Below, one piece after another: positions 35,418 to 42,666 of a DNA stretch of 64,000 nucleotides. Origin of the DNA: Sporosarcina psychrophila (lineage in GTDB: Bacteria; Bacillota; Bacilli; Bacillales_A; Planococcaceae). The stretch is from assembly GCF_001590685.1 (NCBI RefSeq), contig NZ_CP014616.1:3843001-3907000 (forward strand). The letters are read 5' to 3'. The first letter of the stretch is position 1; the number at the start of each line of letters is the position of its first letter. The notes under the pieces were generated by a model. That model saw nothing but the letters and a program-made list of their open reading frames with translations, searched no databases and was not told the origin of the DNA. The position numbers were made by a program, and so were the translations under genes.

Positions 35418-36062
35418 TTATTCTGAAGTCGGCTCCGTTATTGGCGCTGTTTCCGCTTCAGATGCTGGCTCGGATTTCGGTTCTGTTTCCGATTCAGATG
35501 GCAACACTGGTTTTATCTCCAATTCAGGTTCTGGAGTTGGTTCCGGTTTCACTTCCGCCCCCGGTTCTGGAGCTGGTACCGGTTTTACTTCTGGTTTTGG
35601 TGTTGGCTTGATTGGAACGGCTGGGTTTTCCAAGTCTTCGATGGCTTGCTTTTGTTTCGCATCCAGCTCAGCAATGATTGCCTCTTTTTCTTTAGTGAGA
35701 TCAATTTCTATTTTCGCTTTTAAAGTAGCAGCATGTTCCTTCAATGCTCGTGTCCGAAGATCTTTTTCTTTAATTGTAAATGCCGCCAAGTCCTCCTCGG
35801 CTCTTTGCTTTTCTTTCTCCACTGCTACTTTTAACTCTTTTGAGAGAGAAGCTATTTCTTCTTCAATTGCCCTATCTATATCCTCAATGGCTTTATCTTT
35901 TTCACTTGCAAACCAAGTTGCCAATAGACTATCAATACCCTGTCCCGCAAAAGCCATATTCATTCCGTTTCCAAGGCCAATCGTTAACATGAGGGCACCG
36001 AGTAATATACCTACCTTTTTAAAACTGAATGTACTATTATATTTTTTGAATTTATTCAACAT
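35418..36062 (-). CDS. secreted coiled-coil protein with Pro/Glu-rich tail
   Basis: The 214-residue protein has a signal peptide (about 15-40, ending AFA), then GQGIDSLLATWFASEKDKAI, related to the WYxxxF segment of the next two genes. A long charged helix predicted to form a coiled coil follows (about 55-145), then a tail of KPEPTPEPE-like repeats (about 150-214) that could cross the cell wall. I recognise no catalytic domain. GGAGG precedes the ATG. Part of its tail is duplicated at 34920-35012. It lies 60 bp after the 258-residue gene on the same strand. Confidence 0.7.
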   Translation of the reverse strand: MLNKFKKYNSTFSFKKVGILLGALMLTIGLGNGMNMAFAGQGIDSLLATWFASEKDKAIEDIDRAIEEEIASLSKELKVAVEKEKQRAEEDLAAFTIKEKDLRTRALKEHAATLKAKIEIDLTKEKEAIIAELDAKQKQAIEDLENPAVPIKPTPKPEVKPVPAPEPGAEVKPEPTPEPELEIKPVLPSESETEPKSEPASEAETAPITEPTSE

Positions 36063-36122
36063 ATTTATACCTCCATTTAAAGCAATAAGGACCCCTAGAA
36101 ATCAGGTCCTTATTGAGCGTGA

Positions 36123-36899
36123 TTACTTATTCATAAATTCAATCACTTTTGCTTCTAACGTTTGTTTGGCAGCACTTTCTAACTCGTCTGCTTTTTTAAC
36201 AATAAGATCTTGTTGATCAGCAACTAATTTATCAGTTTTCTCGGTAATAAGCCCGAGTAGCCTAGAGATTTCGACGTCAACTAAACGATTAATCTCAGCG
36301 ATGGTAGCTCCGCTTTTTTCATTTAGTTTATCTTGTAAGAAGGACTTTGTAGTTCTGATTTCCCATTCTAGTTCACCAATCGATTTATTTGTTTGTTTTT
36401 CAATTTCTAATTCTAAATGAGCTAGAGCTGCTGCCCCATCTTTACCAGTATGTCTTTTTAAATCAAATTCAGCTAGCGCCAAAGCTCCTTTACCCGTCGC
36501 ATTTAAGGCCCTGTTAGCACTATCTTCGATTTTCTTAAATTCGCTATCTATATTGTTCTGTATCTCAGCTTTTTTAGCATTAATCGAATTGATGTAGTCT
36601 CGTGCTTCTTTATTGATTCCACCTGTAGCATCATTAGTTTCAGTATCTCGCGTTTCATTAATGCCTTTTGTAGCACCCGTTTTCAGGCCTTTAACATTCT
36701 CTGCAAAGCCGCTAAATCCAGCAGCAGAATGCTTCAACGTATCCGTGGCAATCGATCTTTCTGATTTTTTAAATTGTCCATCGTACCAGCTTTTCAAACC
36801 AGCTCCAGCATCTGTTGCACCCAATGCTGCCCCGCCACCTGATACCAGTGCTACTGCCATTACTCCTGCGATTACTTTACCTTTTACTGTTTTGAACAT
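36123..36899 (-). CDS. secreted helical protein, WYxxxF family
   Basis: The 258-residue protein has a signal peptide (about 1-28, ALGA) and then GAGLKSWYDGQFKKSERSI, clearly related to the mature N-terminus of the neighbouring 140-residue protein. The rest is long amphipathic helices rich in Lys, Glu, Asn and Ala without Cys. The function is unknown; similar small secreted proteins are found beside sipW/tasA genes in Bacillales, as far as I recall. AAGGGG lies nine bases before the ATG. It is 39 bp after the 140-residue gene and is likely cotranscribed. Confidence 0.7.
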   Translation of the reverse strand: MFKTVKGKVIAGVMAVALVSGGGAALGATDAGAGLKSWYDGQFKKSERSIATDTLKHSAAGFSGFAENVKGLKTGATKGINETRDTETNDATGGINKEARDYINSINAKKAEIQNNIDSEFKKIEDSANRALNATGKGALALAEFDLKRHTGKDGAAALAHLELEIEKQTNKSIGELEWEIRTTKSFLQDKLNEKSGATIAEINRLVDVEISRLLGLITEKTDKLVADQQDLIVKKADELESAAKQTLEAKVIEFMNK

Positions 36900-36938
36900 T
36901 TAATTATCCCCTTTTATCATATTGGTTTGTATGAGTGC

Positions 36939-37361
36939 TTATTCGCTAAATACGTCTTCTACCATCTTTTCGAATTCCTGATCAATTTGTGCTTCAATAT
37001 TCTGCTTGTCCACATAATCATTGAAGTTTACGTTTTCAAGTTTATTAACCGTAGCGTTCAGACTATTTATCGTGTCAGCCTGATACTTTTCGATGCCGGA
37101 CTCCGCTTCTTTCACCTTATCGTCACGGAAACTTGCCAATGCATCATCAATGCTTTTTTGTGATTCATTCACAAAAACATTAACCTCTTTAAAAACCATT
37201 ATCAAACCGGTAGCCGTAGCTGCACCTAACTTTTCGCTTTCTTTATGGAATGCATTCTTATACCATTGGGAAAGGTTCTGTCCTGGATTGCCACTTGCAT
37301 AAATGGTTCCTGCGCCTATTAAGAGAGTAAACACCAGAACAAACCCAAGAATTTTTTTCAT
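36939..37361 (-). CDS. secreted helical protein, WYxxxF family (first gene)
   Basis: The 140-residue protein has a signal peptide (MKKILGFVLVFTLLIGAGTIYA) followed by GQNLSQWYKNAFHKESEKLG, the shared WYxxxF segment, and then helical sequence. ATG 37361 has AGAGGTG seven bases upstream; nine codons further upstream the frame is open but unsupported. It is the first gene behind promoter block 37362-37708, which is duplicated upstream of the tasA-like operon. Confidence 0.7.
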   Translation of the reverse strand: MKKILGFVLVFTLLIGAGTIYASGNPGQNLSQWYKNAFHKESEKLGAATATGLIMVFKEVNVFVNESQKSIDDALASFRDDKVKEAESGIEKYQADTINSLNATVNKLENVNFNDYVDKQNIEAQIDQEFEKMVEDVFSE

Positions 37362-37708
37362 CGTTGACACCTCTTTAGTAGATTTCATACTTTTTTATGA
37401 AAATCTCCTCCAATGCTTTTTTCGGCTTGTTACCTTTTTAGTAACTACTTTTAGTATAGGAGTATTCCTGTCGGGCATCCTCACTCTAAAGAGTACTTTT
37501 CTGGTATCGTTTGTCTACTTCGATTTTCTACTTTAGTGTAGTGTCGGTGCACTTTTGTACCAGTTTACTTCTACTTCAATGATTGGCTCTATTTTATAGA
37601 AGTAAATTTGTATACTGATTAATCGATGGGTAGTAAATAACTGAAGAGTATTAATTCACTAAAATACAAGTTAATAACCAAAAAAGAACCTCCTCAACAG
37701 CAAGAGCC
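37362..37708 (-). promoter_or_regulatory. promoter block, copy 1 of a ~350-bp duplication
   Basis: Read on the minus strand, the block starts with a terminator-like hairpin (GGCTCTTGC...GAGGAGG, then TTTTTT), an inverted repeat TTTACTTCTA/TAGAAGTAAA (37564-37606), a palindrome ACTCTTTAGAGT (37484-37495), a -10 TATACT (37454-37459) with no recognisable -35, and the ribosome site of the 140-residue gene. Copy 2 is 42131-42481; the spacing palindrome to -10 is the same. The missing -35 and the palindrome centred about 43 bp before the inferred start suggest an activator-dependent promoter. Confidence 0.75.
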
Positions 37709-38011
37709 GATATGCATCGCAAACGTACAATTGAGTGGATGATTGAAAATGGCTTTCCTGTTGACAGTAACAAGTTTTCTCACCAGAATTTCATGCAAAT
37801 AAATGGTTAATCAACAGCCGTGAAAGTCAATATGATTAATCATTTAAACCAAGACTATTATTTCGATGACAAGCCTGCGGTTCTTGAGACGTTGAGGAAT
37901 CATCCCCTTAAATTGTTCGTCAAAATCCAGTCGTATAATCGACATCTGGATTTCCCACGGATTACTGATTGGTCGGAATTGTTTGGTTTGCTGATTGGTG
38001 AGAAGAAATAG
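37709..38011 (+). pseudogene. truncated second copy of the nucleotidase gene
   Basis: It begins at CATCGCAAACGTACAATTGA, matching codons from about residue 93 of 34282..34854 (HGKRTIEWMIENGFPVD), has a divergent, frame-breaking insertion around 37770-37840, then an intact DYYFDDKPAVLETLRNHPLK to the stop codon. The HAD nucleophile motif is missing. The terminator copy follows. Confidence 0.85.
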
Positions 38012-38039
38012 GGATCGTTTTTAGGTGTTAGACATAGAG

Positions 38040-38075
38040 AAATCCAGCCATTTGTGAACTTGGCTGGATTTCTTT
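38040..38075 (+). terminator. terminator copy after the truncated nucleotidase
   Basis: AAATCCAGCCA/TGGCTGGATTT stem with a short T-run, almost identical to 34883-34918 including the surrounding bases. Confidence 0.7.
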
Positions 38076-38122
38076 GTTGTTCAATGCTTTTTTTGAATAA
38101 TGAAGTTTAGTAGGTACTCATT

Positions 38123-38701
38123 TCACTTCGGTATCGCATAAACAATATACCGTTGCGGTGCATTGCCGATATACCGAAATGGATAGCATGTGGATAAAGT
38201 CAGCACTTCTTCCGGTGCTGTAGAACGGATGACTGTTGTATCATTTGCATCTACAATTTCCGTATCCACAACGGCATATGTAAAGGTACCATGCTGCATT
38301 TCCATAATGATTGTATCGCCATTTTGCAATTTATCCAATCCGGTAAACACGGTGTCCCTGTGTCCCGATAACAGAATTTGATCTTTTTGCCCGGGATAAA
38401 CGGTGCCTGTGTAGTGACCAACGCCTTGCTTTAAAGCATCGTCATCCGTCCCTTCCACAATGGGAAGCTCTTTTTGGATAATGGGAATTTGCAGGATGCC
38501 GATTGTTTGACCGTTCTGAAAAGACAGGTCGGGATGGGATGACTCAAGCTGGGGTGACTTTATTTTTTGTTTTTCCAACTCCCCCTTTGCCTGAACCAGT
38601 GCGGCTTTTTCCGACTGCTGTGCGGATTTTAGCTGCACACTGGCGTAGCCAATGAAAAATAATCCACTCGCCAGCAAAAACACAGCCATTTTTTTCAGCA
38701 A
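38123..38701 (-). CDS. class D sortase
   Basis: This 192-residue membrane-anchored transpeptidase has an N-terminal hydrophobic segment, the catalytic His in ILLSGHRDTVF, and TLSTCYPFRYIGNAPQRYI with the catalytic Cys and following Arg. The TLSTCYPF form is typical of class D. The start is TTG, seven bases after GGAGGTG. It is the last gene of the tasA/tapA/sipW group and follows an LPATS protein, its probable substrate. Confidence 0.9.
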   Translation of the reverse strand: MLKKMAVFLLASGLFFIGYASVQLKSAQQSEKAALVQAKGELEKQKIKSPQLESSHPDLSFQNGQTIGILQIPIIQKELPIVEGTDDDALKQGVGHYTGTVYPGQKDQILLSGHRDTVFTGLDKLQNGDTIIMEMQHGTFTYAVVDTEIVDANDTTVIRSTAPEEVLTLSTCYPFRYIGNAPQRYIVYAIPK

Positions 38702-38861
38702 ATTACATCACCTCCAGCTAATAAAGGATGTGTTGATTCATCTCATATTCACTTCAGTTTTGACGAAAAACAGAAAAGCTACCAAGGCACGATACGCCAT
38801 GCACAGGCAGCTTTTCAAAATTTTCTCTTTAACCAATTAGCCATTTGAGTCATTTACGTGG

Positions 38862-39761
38862 CTATTGAGCTATCTTCATCCGTCTGTAATGTCTGATGAT
38901 CATCAACACAATTCCACCTGCCACAAGTACAGAACCAACTAACATCAAATTAAATATATTTGTTGACGTGGCAGGCAAGTTGAACCCGGCTGTTGTTGGA
39001 ACGCCGCTGTCGATCTGTCCTGGTATTGTGACTTGAACCGCCGGGCTATCGCTTCCTCCCTCCGCAGGGTTATCGCTTCCTTCCTCCGCAGGGTTATCGC
39101 TTCCTCCCTCCGCAGGGTTATCGCTTCCTCCCTCCGCAGGGTTATCACTTCCTCCCTCCGTAGGGTTATCGTTTCCTCCCTCCGCAGGATTATCGCTTCC
39201 TCCCTCCGTAGGGTTATCGCTTCCTCCCTCCGCAGGGTTATCGCTTCCTCCGTCCCCTGGGTTATCGCCTCCTCCATTCCCCGGGTTATCTCTTCCTTCC
39301 GCCGTAAAAGTGAAAACAAATGCCGCCCCAAGGCCTTGAAAATCATTTCCAAGGTGCTCCGGAAAACGAATAGTGATGTCCAGATTCTCCCCGCTGCCGC
39401 GTGTAAGTTTTCTTGCGGGCAGAGATTTAAATGCAGCCAATTTGCCCTGATACAATTCCTTGCCGTCGACTTTTATTTCCAGCAGTAGCTCGTTGAACAG
39501 CTTTTTTTCTCCACTGTTTTCTAACTGCATTTGGTAGGCAAAATCTTTGCTACCTACGTTTTGGACTGTAATGGTCCGAGGCGCCCAGTCACCAGGCTTC
39601 ATATTGCTGATTTCAAATAACGTATCATTTGGTGAAATGCTGATGTCTATATCATCCTTGCCCGCGTTGTCTTCACCATCTGCAAATACGCTCGTAACGG
39701 GAAAGAAACATATTCCGCTTATTAATAAAAGAATCGGGAAAACTCGAAACAGTTTACTCAT
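38862..39761 (-). CDS. TasA/camelysin-like wall protein with LPATS sorting signal
   Basis: The 299-residue secreted protein has a signal peptide (about 1-27), then a TasA-like beta domain (ISPNDTLFEISNMKPGDWAP, RTITVQNVGSKDFAYQMQLE; about 35-155). A flexible spacer of 8-residue NPAEGGSD repeats (about 155-240) follows, then NLPATSTNIF, a hydrophobic segment and RHYRRMK. The last part is a cell-wall sorting signal with Ser in place of the usual Gly (LPATS). It lies just upstream of the class D sortase and downstream of sipW. It may tether matrix fibres to peptidoglycan. Confidence 0.8.
   Translation of the reverse strand: MSKLFRVFPILLLISGICFFPVTSVFADGEDNAGKDDIDISISPNDTLFEISNMKPGDWAPRTITVQNVGSKDFAYQMQLENSGEKKLFNELLLEIKVDGKELYQGKLAAFKSLPARKLTRGSGENLDITIRFPEHLGNDFQGLGAAFVFTFTAEGRDNPGNGGGDNPGDGGSDNPAEGGSDNPTEGGSDNPAEGGNDNPTEGGSDNPAEGGSDNPAEGGSDNPAEEGSDNPAEGGSDSPAVQVTIPGQIDSGVPTTAGFNLPATSTNIFNLMLVGSVLVAGGIVLMIIRHYRRMKIAQ
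39049..39265 (-). repeat. 24-bp tandem repeats inside the LPATS gene
   Basis: About nine units encode NPAEGGSD or NPTEGGSD. The units are nearly identical in DNA, so the array length is likely to vary between strains by slippage. The period is a multiple of three, so changes keep the frame. Confidence 0.85.
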
Positions 39762-39794
39762 GGTAATGCCTCCTTACATATCTTAGCGATCGAT

Positions 39795-40406
39795 TCAGGA
39801 AGAACTTTCTCCGCCATCTTCCCCCACTATATTCACCTTTTTTTTCGGAGCCAATTCGATTTCTCCAAGTGCTCTCCAAATCGTAAACCCCGAGTAGAGT
39901 AGCAGCAGGAATCCAGGTATTAATAGCAAAAAAGCACCATTCTTCGACTGGGTAAAGTTAATGAAGTACCCTACGTAAGGCACTGTAAAACCAGTGTACT
40001 CCGCTACCACATTGTCAGACATAACTGGATTCATGTCCTCTGCATTGTTGTTGTCGCCTTTTGTCCGGTAAAGTACGGAGTCTCCACTTTTGACTACCTC
40101 AGTAATCCGATGTGTGATCAAAATATTTTCTGCTTCTTGGAATGTAATGACGTCACCTTTTTTAAAATTGGTTTTATCTACAGCTTGTTTTACGGAGATG
40201 ATTGAACCCGTTAGGATTCCAGGCTCCATAGACCCCGACAGAACTGTTTTTAATTGGTAACCGAAAAGCTGTGGCTCACCGCCTGAAATTTTCGTGATGA
40301 CCACTATGGAAGCTACACTAATCAGCAGAACCATCAATATGCCTGAGACGATGCTACTTATCCTCTTCATTCGTTTCTTCTTTTTCATTAATTTCTTCTC
40401 TCTCAT
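39795..40406 (-). CDS. sipW: signal peptidase I, SipW (ER-like) type
   Basis: The protein has about 203 residues, with a membrane segment near the N-terminus and another near 165-185. The catalytic Ser is in VLSGSMEPGI, and THRITEV has the His that replaces Lys in the SipW/eukaryotic group; YRTKGDNNNAEDMNPV is the third conserved block. SipW processes TasA and TapA precursors in B. subtilis. ATG 40406 has GAAGGTG six bases upstream. The first ~50 bp overlap the end of the TapA-like gene, so the two are coupled. Confidence 0.9.
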   Translation of the reverse strand: MREKKLMKKKKRMKRISSIVSGILMVLLISVASIVVITKISGGEPQLFGYQLKTVLSGSMEPGILTGSIISVKQAVDKTNFKKGDVITFQEAENILITHRITEVVKSGDSVLYRTKGDNNNAEDMNPVMSDNVVAEYTGFTVPYVGYFINFTQSKNGAFLLLIPGFLLLLYSGFTIWRALGEIELAPKKKVNIVGEDGGESSS

Positions 40407-41184
40407 TTGTATCACCTTCTACTTTCTTTGTGTTATTTTCTGGTTTTACGACAGCGTTCACTTCAGCTTCATTCTTTGTTTCAGAGTTATTTTCTGGAGC
40501 CTTACTTTCTACAGAATCCTTTTCATCCGGTTTCTTTTCAGTAGATTCATCAACAGATCCATCCTTGACGTCCGGCTGTTTTTGACCGTCATCTTCAGGC
40601 TTCTGCTGCTCGTTCTCTTTGTTAGCATCCGAATCTGCTTTATCATCTTCACCTTCTATGACCTTATCCTTTTCAATTTCTTCCTTTGATTCATCATCTA
40701 TATTCTTGCAGTCGGCCTTTATTTTCTCGCTTGATACAGCATCCTGTTCGTTTTCTCCAACAGACTTATCATCTTCGCGCTTGCAATCGACATCGCTTGG
40801 TGCAGCATCCTGCTCTTCTTTTTCCTTAGTCTTATCATCTTTGTCTAGGCAGTCGACTTCGGTTTCCTCACCCGATACCGCGTCCTTATCGTTTTCTTCC
40901 TTAGGCTTATCAACTTTGTTCTCGCGATCGATCTTGATTTCCTCGCCCGTTACAGCATCAATTTCGATTTCCTCGCCGCATTGATTTATGAGAACAACCG
41001 GAACTGGCCATGTACCGGCAGTGATTGTCTGGGAGACTTCCGACTGGCTGCTGAGATATGCGGACGTGTCAGACGACATATAACTGATGCAAAAAATGGC
41101 TACATAACATATGAGTGCTATTTTGAAAGACAGAAATAGGCCGTGATGCTTTTTCCTACGTGTGCGCCTTCGCTTGCTTTTCAA
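40354..41184 (-). CDS. TapA-like secreted protein with acidic Cys-bearing repeats
   Basis: The 276-residue protein has a basic N-terminus (KSKRRRTRRKKHH), a signal/anchor segment (about 15-37), then TSAYLSSQSEVSQTITAGTW, the pattern of SipW-processed TapA/YqxM and CalY proteins. Residues 70-180 are four imperfect ~28-residue repeats with the core DAVSGEE(x)4DC(x)3DDK; the first lacks the Cys. The remainder is extremely acidic and low-complexity. The TTG start follows AAAGGTGG. It sits between the TasA-like gene and sipW, the place expected for a fibre-assembly or anchoring protein. Confidence 0.7.
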   Translation of the reverse strand: MKSKRRRTRRKKHHGLFLSFKIALICYVAIFCISYMSSDTSAYLSSQSEVSQTITAGTWPVPVVLINQCGEEIEIDAVTGEEIKIDRENKVDKPKEENDKDAVSGEETEVDCLDKDDKTKEKEEQDAAPSDVDCKREDDKSVGENEQDAVSSEKIKADCKNIDDESKEEIEKDKVIEGEDDKADSDANKENEQQKPEDDGQKQPDVKDGSVDESTEKKPDEKDSVESKAPENNSETKNEAEVNAVVKPENNTKKVEGDTNEREEINEKEETNEEDK

Positions 41185-41345
41185 CCTGATCCCACCTTTC
41201 GAATTTTCATCACTGGAATTTCCTTAAATATATTACTCAAAACATAAAATTAAGTTATATGTTGAGAAATATATATAAGGAAGAGCATTGGCTGTTTGAT
41301 AAAATAAAAGGAAGGAGGAGAAGTGCTCTCCTCCCCGGATATATG

Positions 41346-41951
41346 TTATTTCTTTTCAGGACCTGTCTGCTGTGCATCAAATGTCCATTCAAGCTTTAAA
41401 GTATCTCCTTGGAAATGATTCTGATCCTTTTTATCATCAACAAATTCAAATTTAACTTCAAGATTATCGGATGTTTTAGCCTTTAGTCCATTATTTTCTT
41501 TACCAGCAAAAAGCCAGGCCAATAAGTCTCTCTCCGTAACATCAGATTCTTTAAGTGCTTTTAAGGTAGTATTTTTAATAACTGTATTACCTTTATCATT
41601 ATTTACAAGGAATTGAACTTTAATATGCTCACCAAAGTCTCTTCCTGCATTATCGCCTTTTACATCAATAATTTCATATTTCGATGTCAATAATACTTTG
41701 GATACATCTAGGCTACCTGTGTTATTCAGCGTAAAATAACGCGTCATTGTATCCCCTGGTTTTATATCGACTACATTAATAATTGCATTTTCCGCATCCC
41801 TACCTGCAACATTAATATCCAATGTACCTGCTGCAAAAACGCTATTATTTATTTCCACGTCGTTGAAATAAGCATATGTTCCTCCACCGATCATACTTAC
41901 AGCCAATGCCCCAGTTGCGATACCCATTGCTAGCTTCTGTTTAATACCCAT
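41346..41951 (-). CDS. TasA/CalY (camelysin)-family matrix protein
   Basis: The 201-residue protein begins MGIKQKLAMGIATGALAVSM and GGGTYAYFND, the typical SipW-cleaved signal followed by FxD, then FAAGTLDINV and VDIKPGDTMTRYFTLNNTG, family hallmarks. Relatives form amyloid-like biofilm fibres (TasA) or were described as camelysin. It is the first gene of the cluster, located 180 bp after promoter block copy 2. GGAGG precedes the ATG. Confidence 0.9.
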   Translation of the reverse strand: MGIKQKLAMGIATGALAVSMIGGGTYAYFNDVEINNSVFAAGTLDINVAGRDAENAIINVVDIKPGDTMTRYFTLNNTGSLDVSKVLLTSKYEIIDVKGDNAGRDFGEHIKVQFLVNNDKGNTVIKNTTLKALKESDVTERDLLAWLFAGKENNGLKAKTSDNLEVKFEFVDDKKDQNHFQGDTLKLEWTFDAQQTGPEKK

Positions 41952-42130
41952 TTTTAATTTCCTCCAATTAGTTTGTATTTTTTCGCTTTTATTGAATGCT
42001 TGTTCTTTGTTCTTCCCTGCGACTTGGAAGAAATTATTTTCTTCTTCGATCTAAGGTATGAGTTCATTTTCACCTGATAAAGTAGCCTTGATTGCATGCA
42101 CCATTTTCATAGTTTGGCAGCTGTTGTGAT

Positions 42131-42481
42131 CCTTGACACCCCTTTAGTAGGTGTCATACTTTTTCATGGAAATCTCCTCCAATGCTTTTTTCGGCTCGTT
42201 ACCATTTTTGTAACTACTTTTAGTATAGGAGTATTCCTTGCGGGCATCCTCACTCTAAAGAGTGATTTTCTGATATCGTTTGTCTACCCCGGTTTTCCAC
42301 CTTAGTGTAGAGTCGGTGCACTTTCGTACCAGTTCACTTCTACTTCGATGAATAGCTCTATCTTATAGAAGTAACCTTTACTATTGATTTACTGATAGGC
42401 AACAAGTAACTGAAAAGTCTTAATTCGTCAAAATACAAGTTAATAACAAAAAAAAAGAACCTCTTCAACCGCAAGAGGCGA
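42131..42481 (-). promoter_or_regulatory. promoter block, copy 2 of a ~350-bp duplication
   Basis: About 80-85 percent identical by eye to 37362-37708, same orientation. Conserved elements are the terminator hairpin (CCTCTT/AAGAGG plus T-run, 42457-42480), the TTCACTTCTA/TAGAAGTAAC inverted repeat (42333-42375), palindrome ACTCTTTAGAGT (42252-42263) and TATACT (42222-42227). The equivalent of the first start codon is ATC here, so the old ribosome site is silent and a 180-bp leader leads to the tasA-like gene. Confidence 0.75.
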
Positions 42482-42666
42482 CGTGATATTTAGAGGAACT
42501 TGGTTATACTGAACTATAAAATAGAATATAATTAACGGAAACTGTGAAATACATCCTCTATATGGGCACCTTGGATGTATGGAGTTATTGGTGCAACCGG
42601 CCTGATTAGATTTGGACAATATGTTCAATTTAGTCAGGTTTTATTATGCCATGAGGAGGAGTAAAA

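Noticed and set aside
39033..39488. Arg/Ser-rich ORF opposite the LPATS gene, and Arg/Glu-rich ORF in another frame
   Set aside because: Both are frame shadows of the 24-bp repeats.
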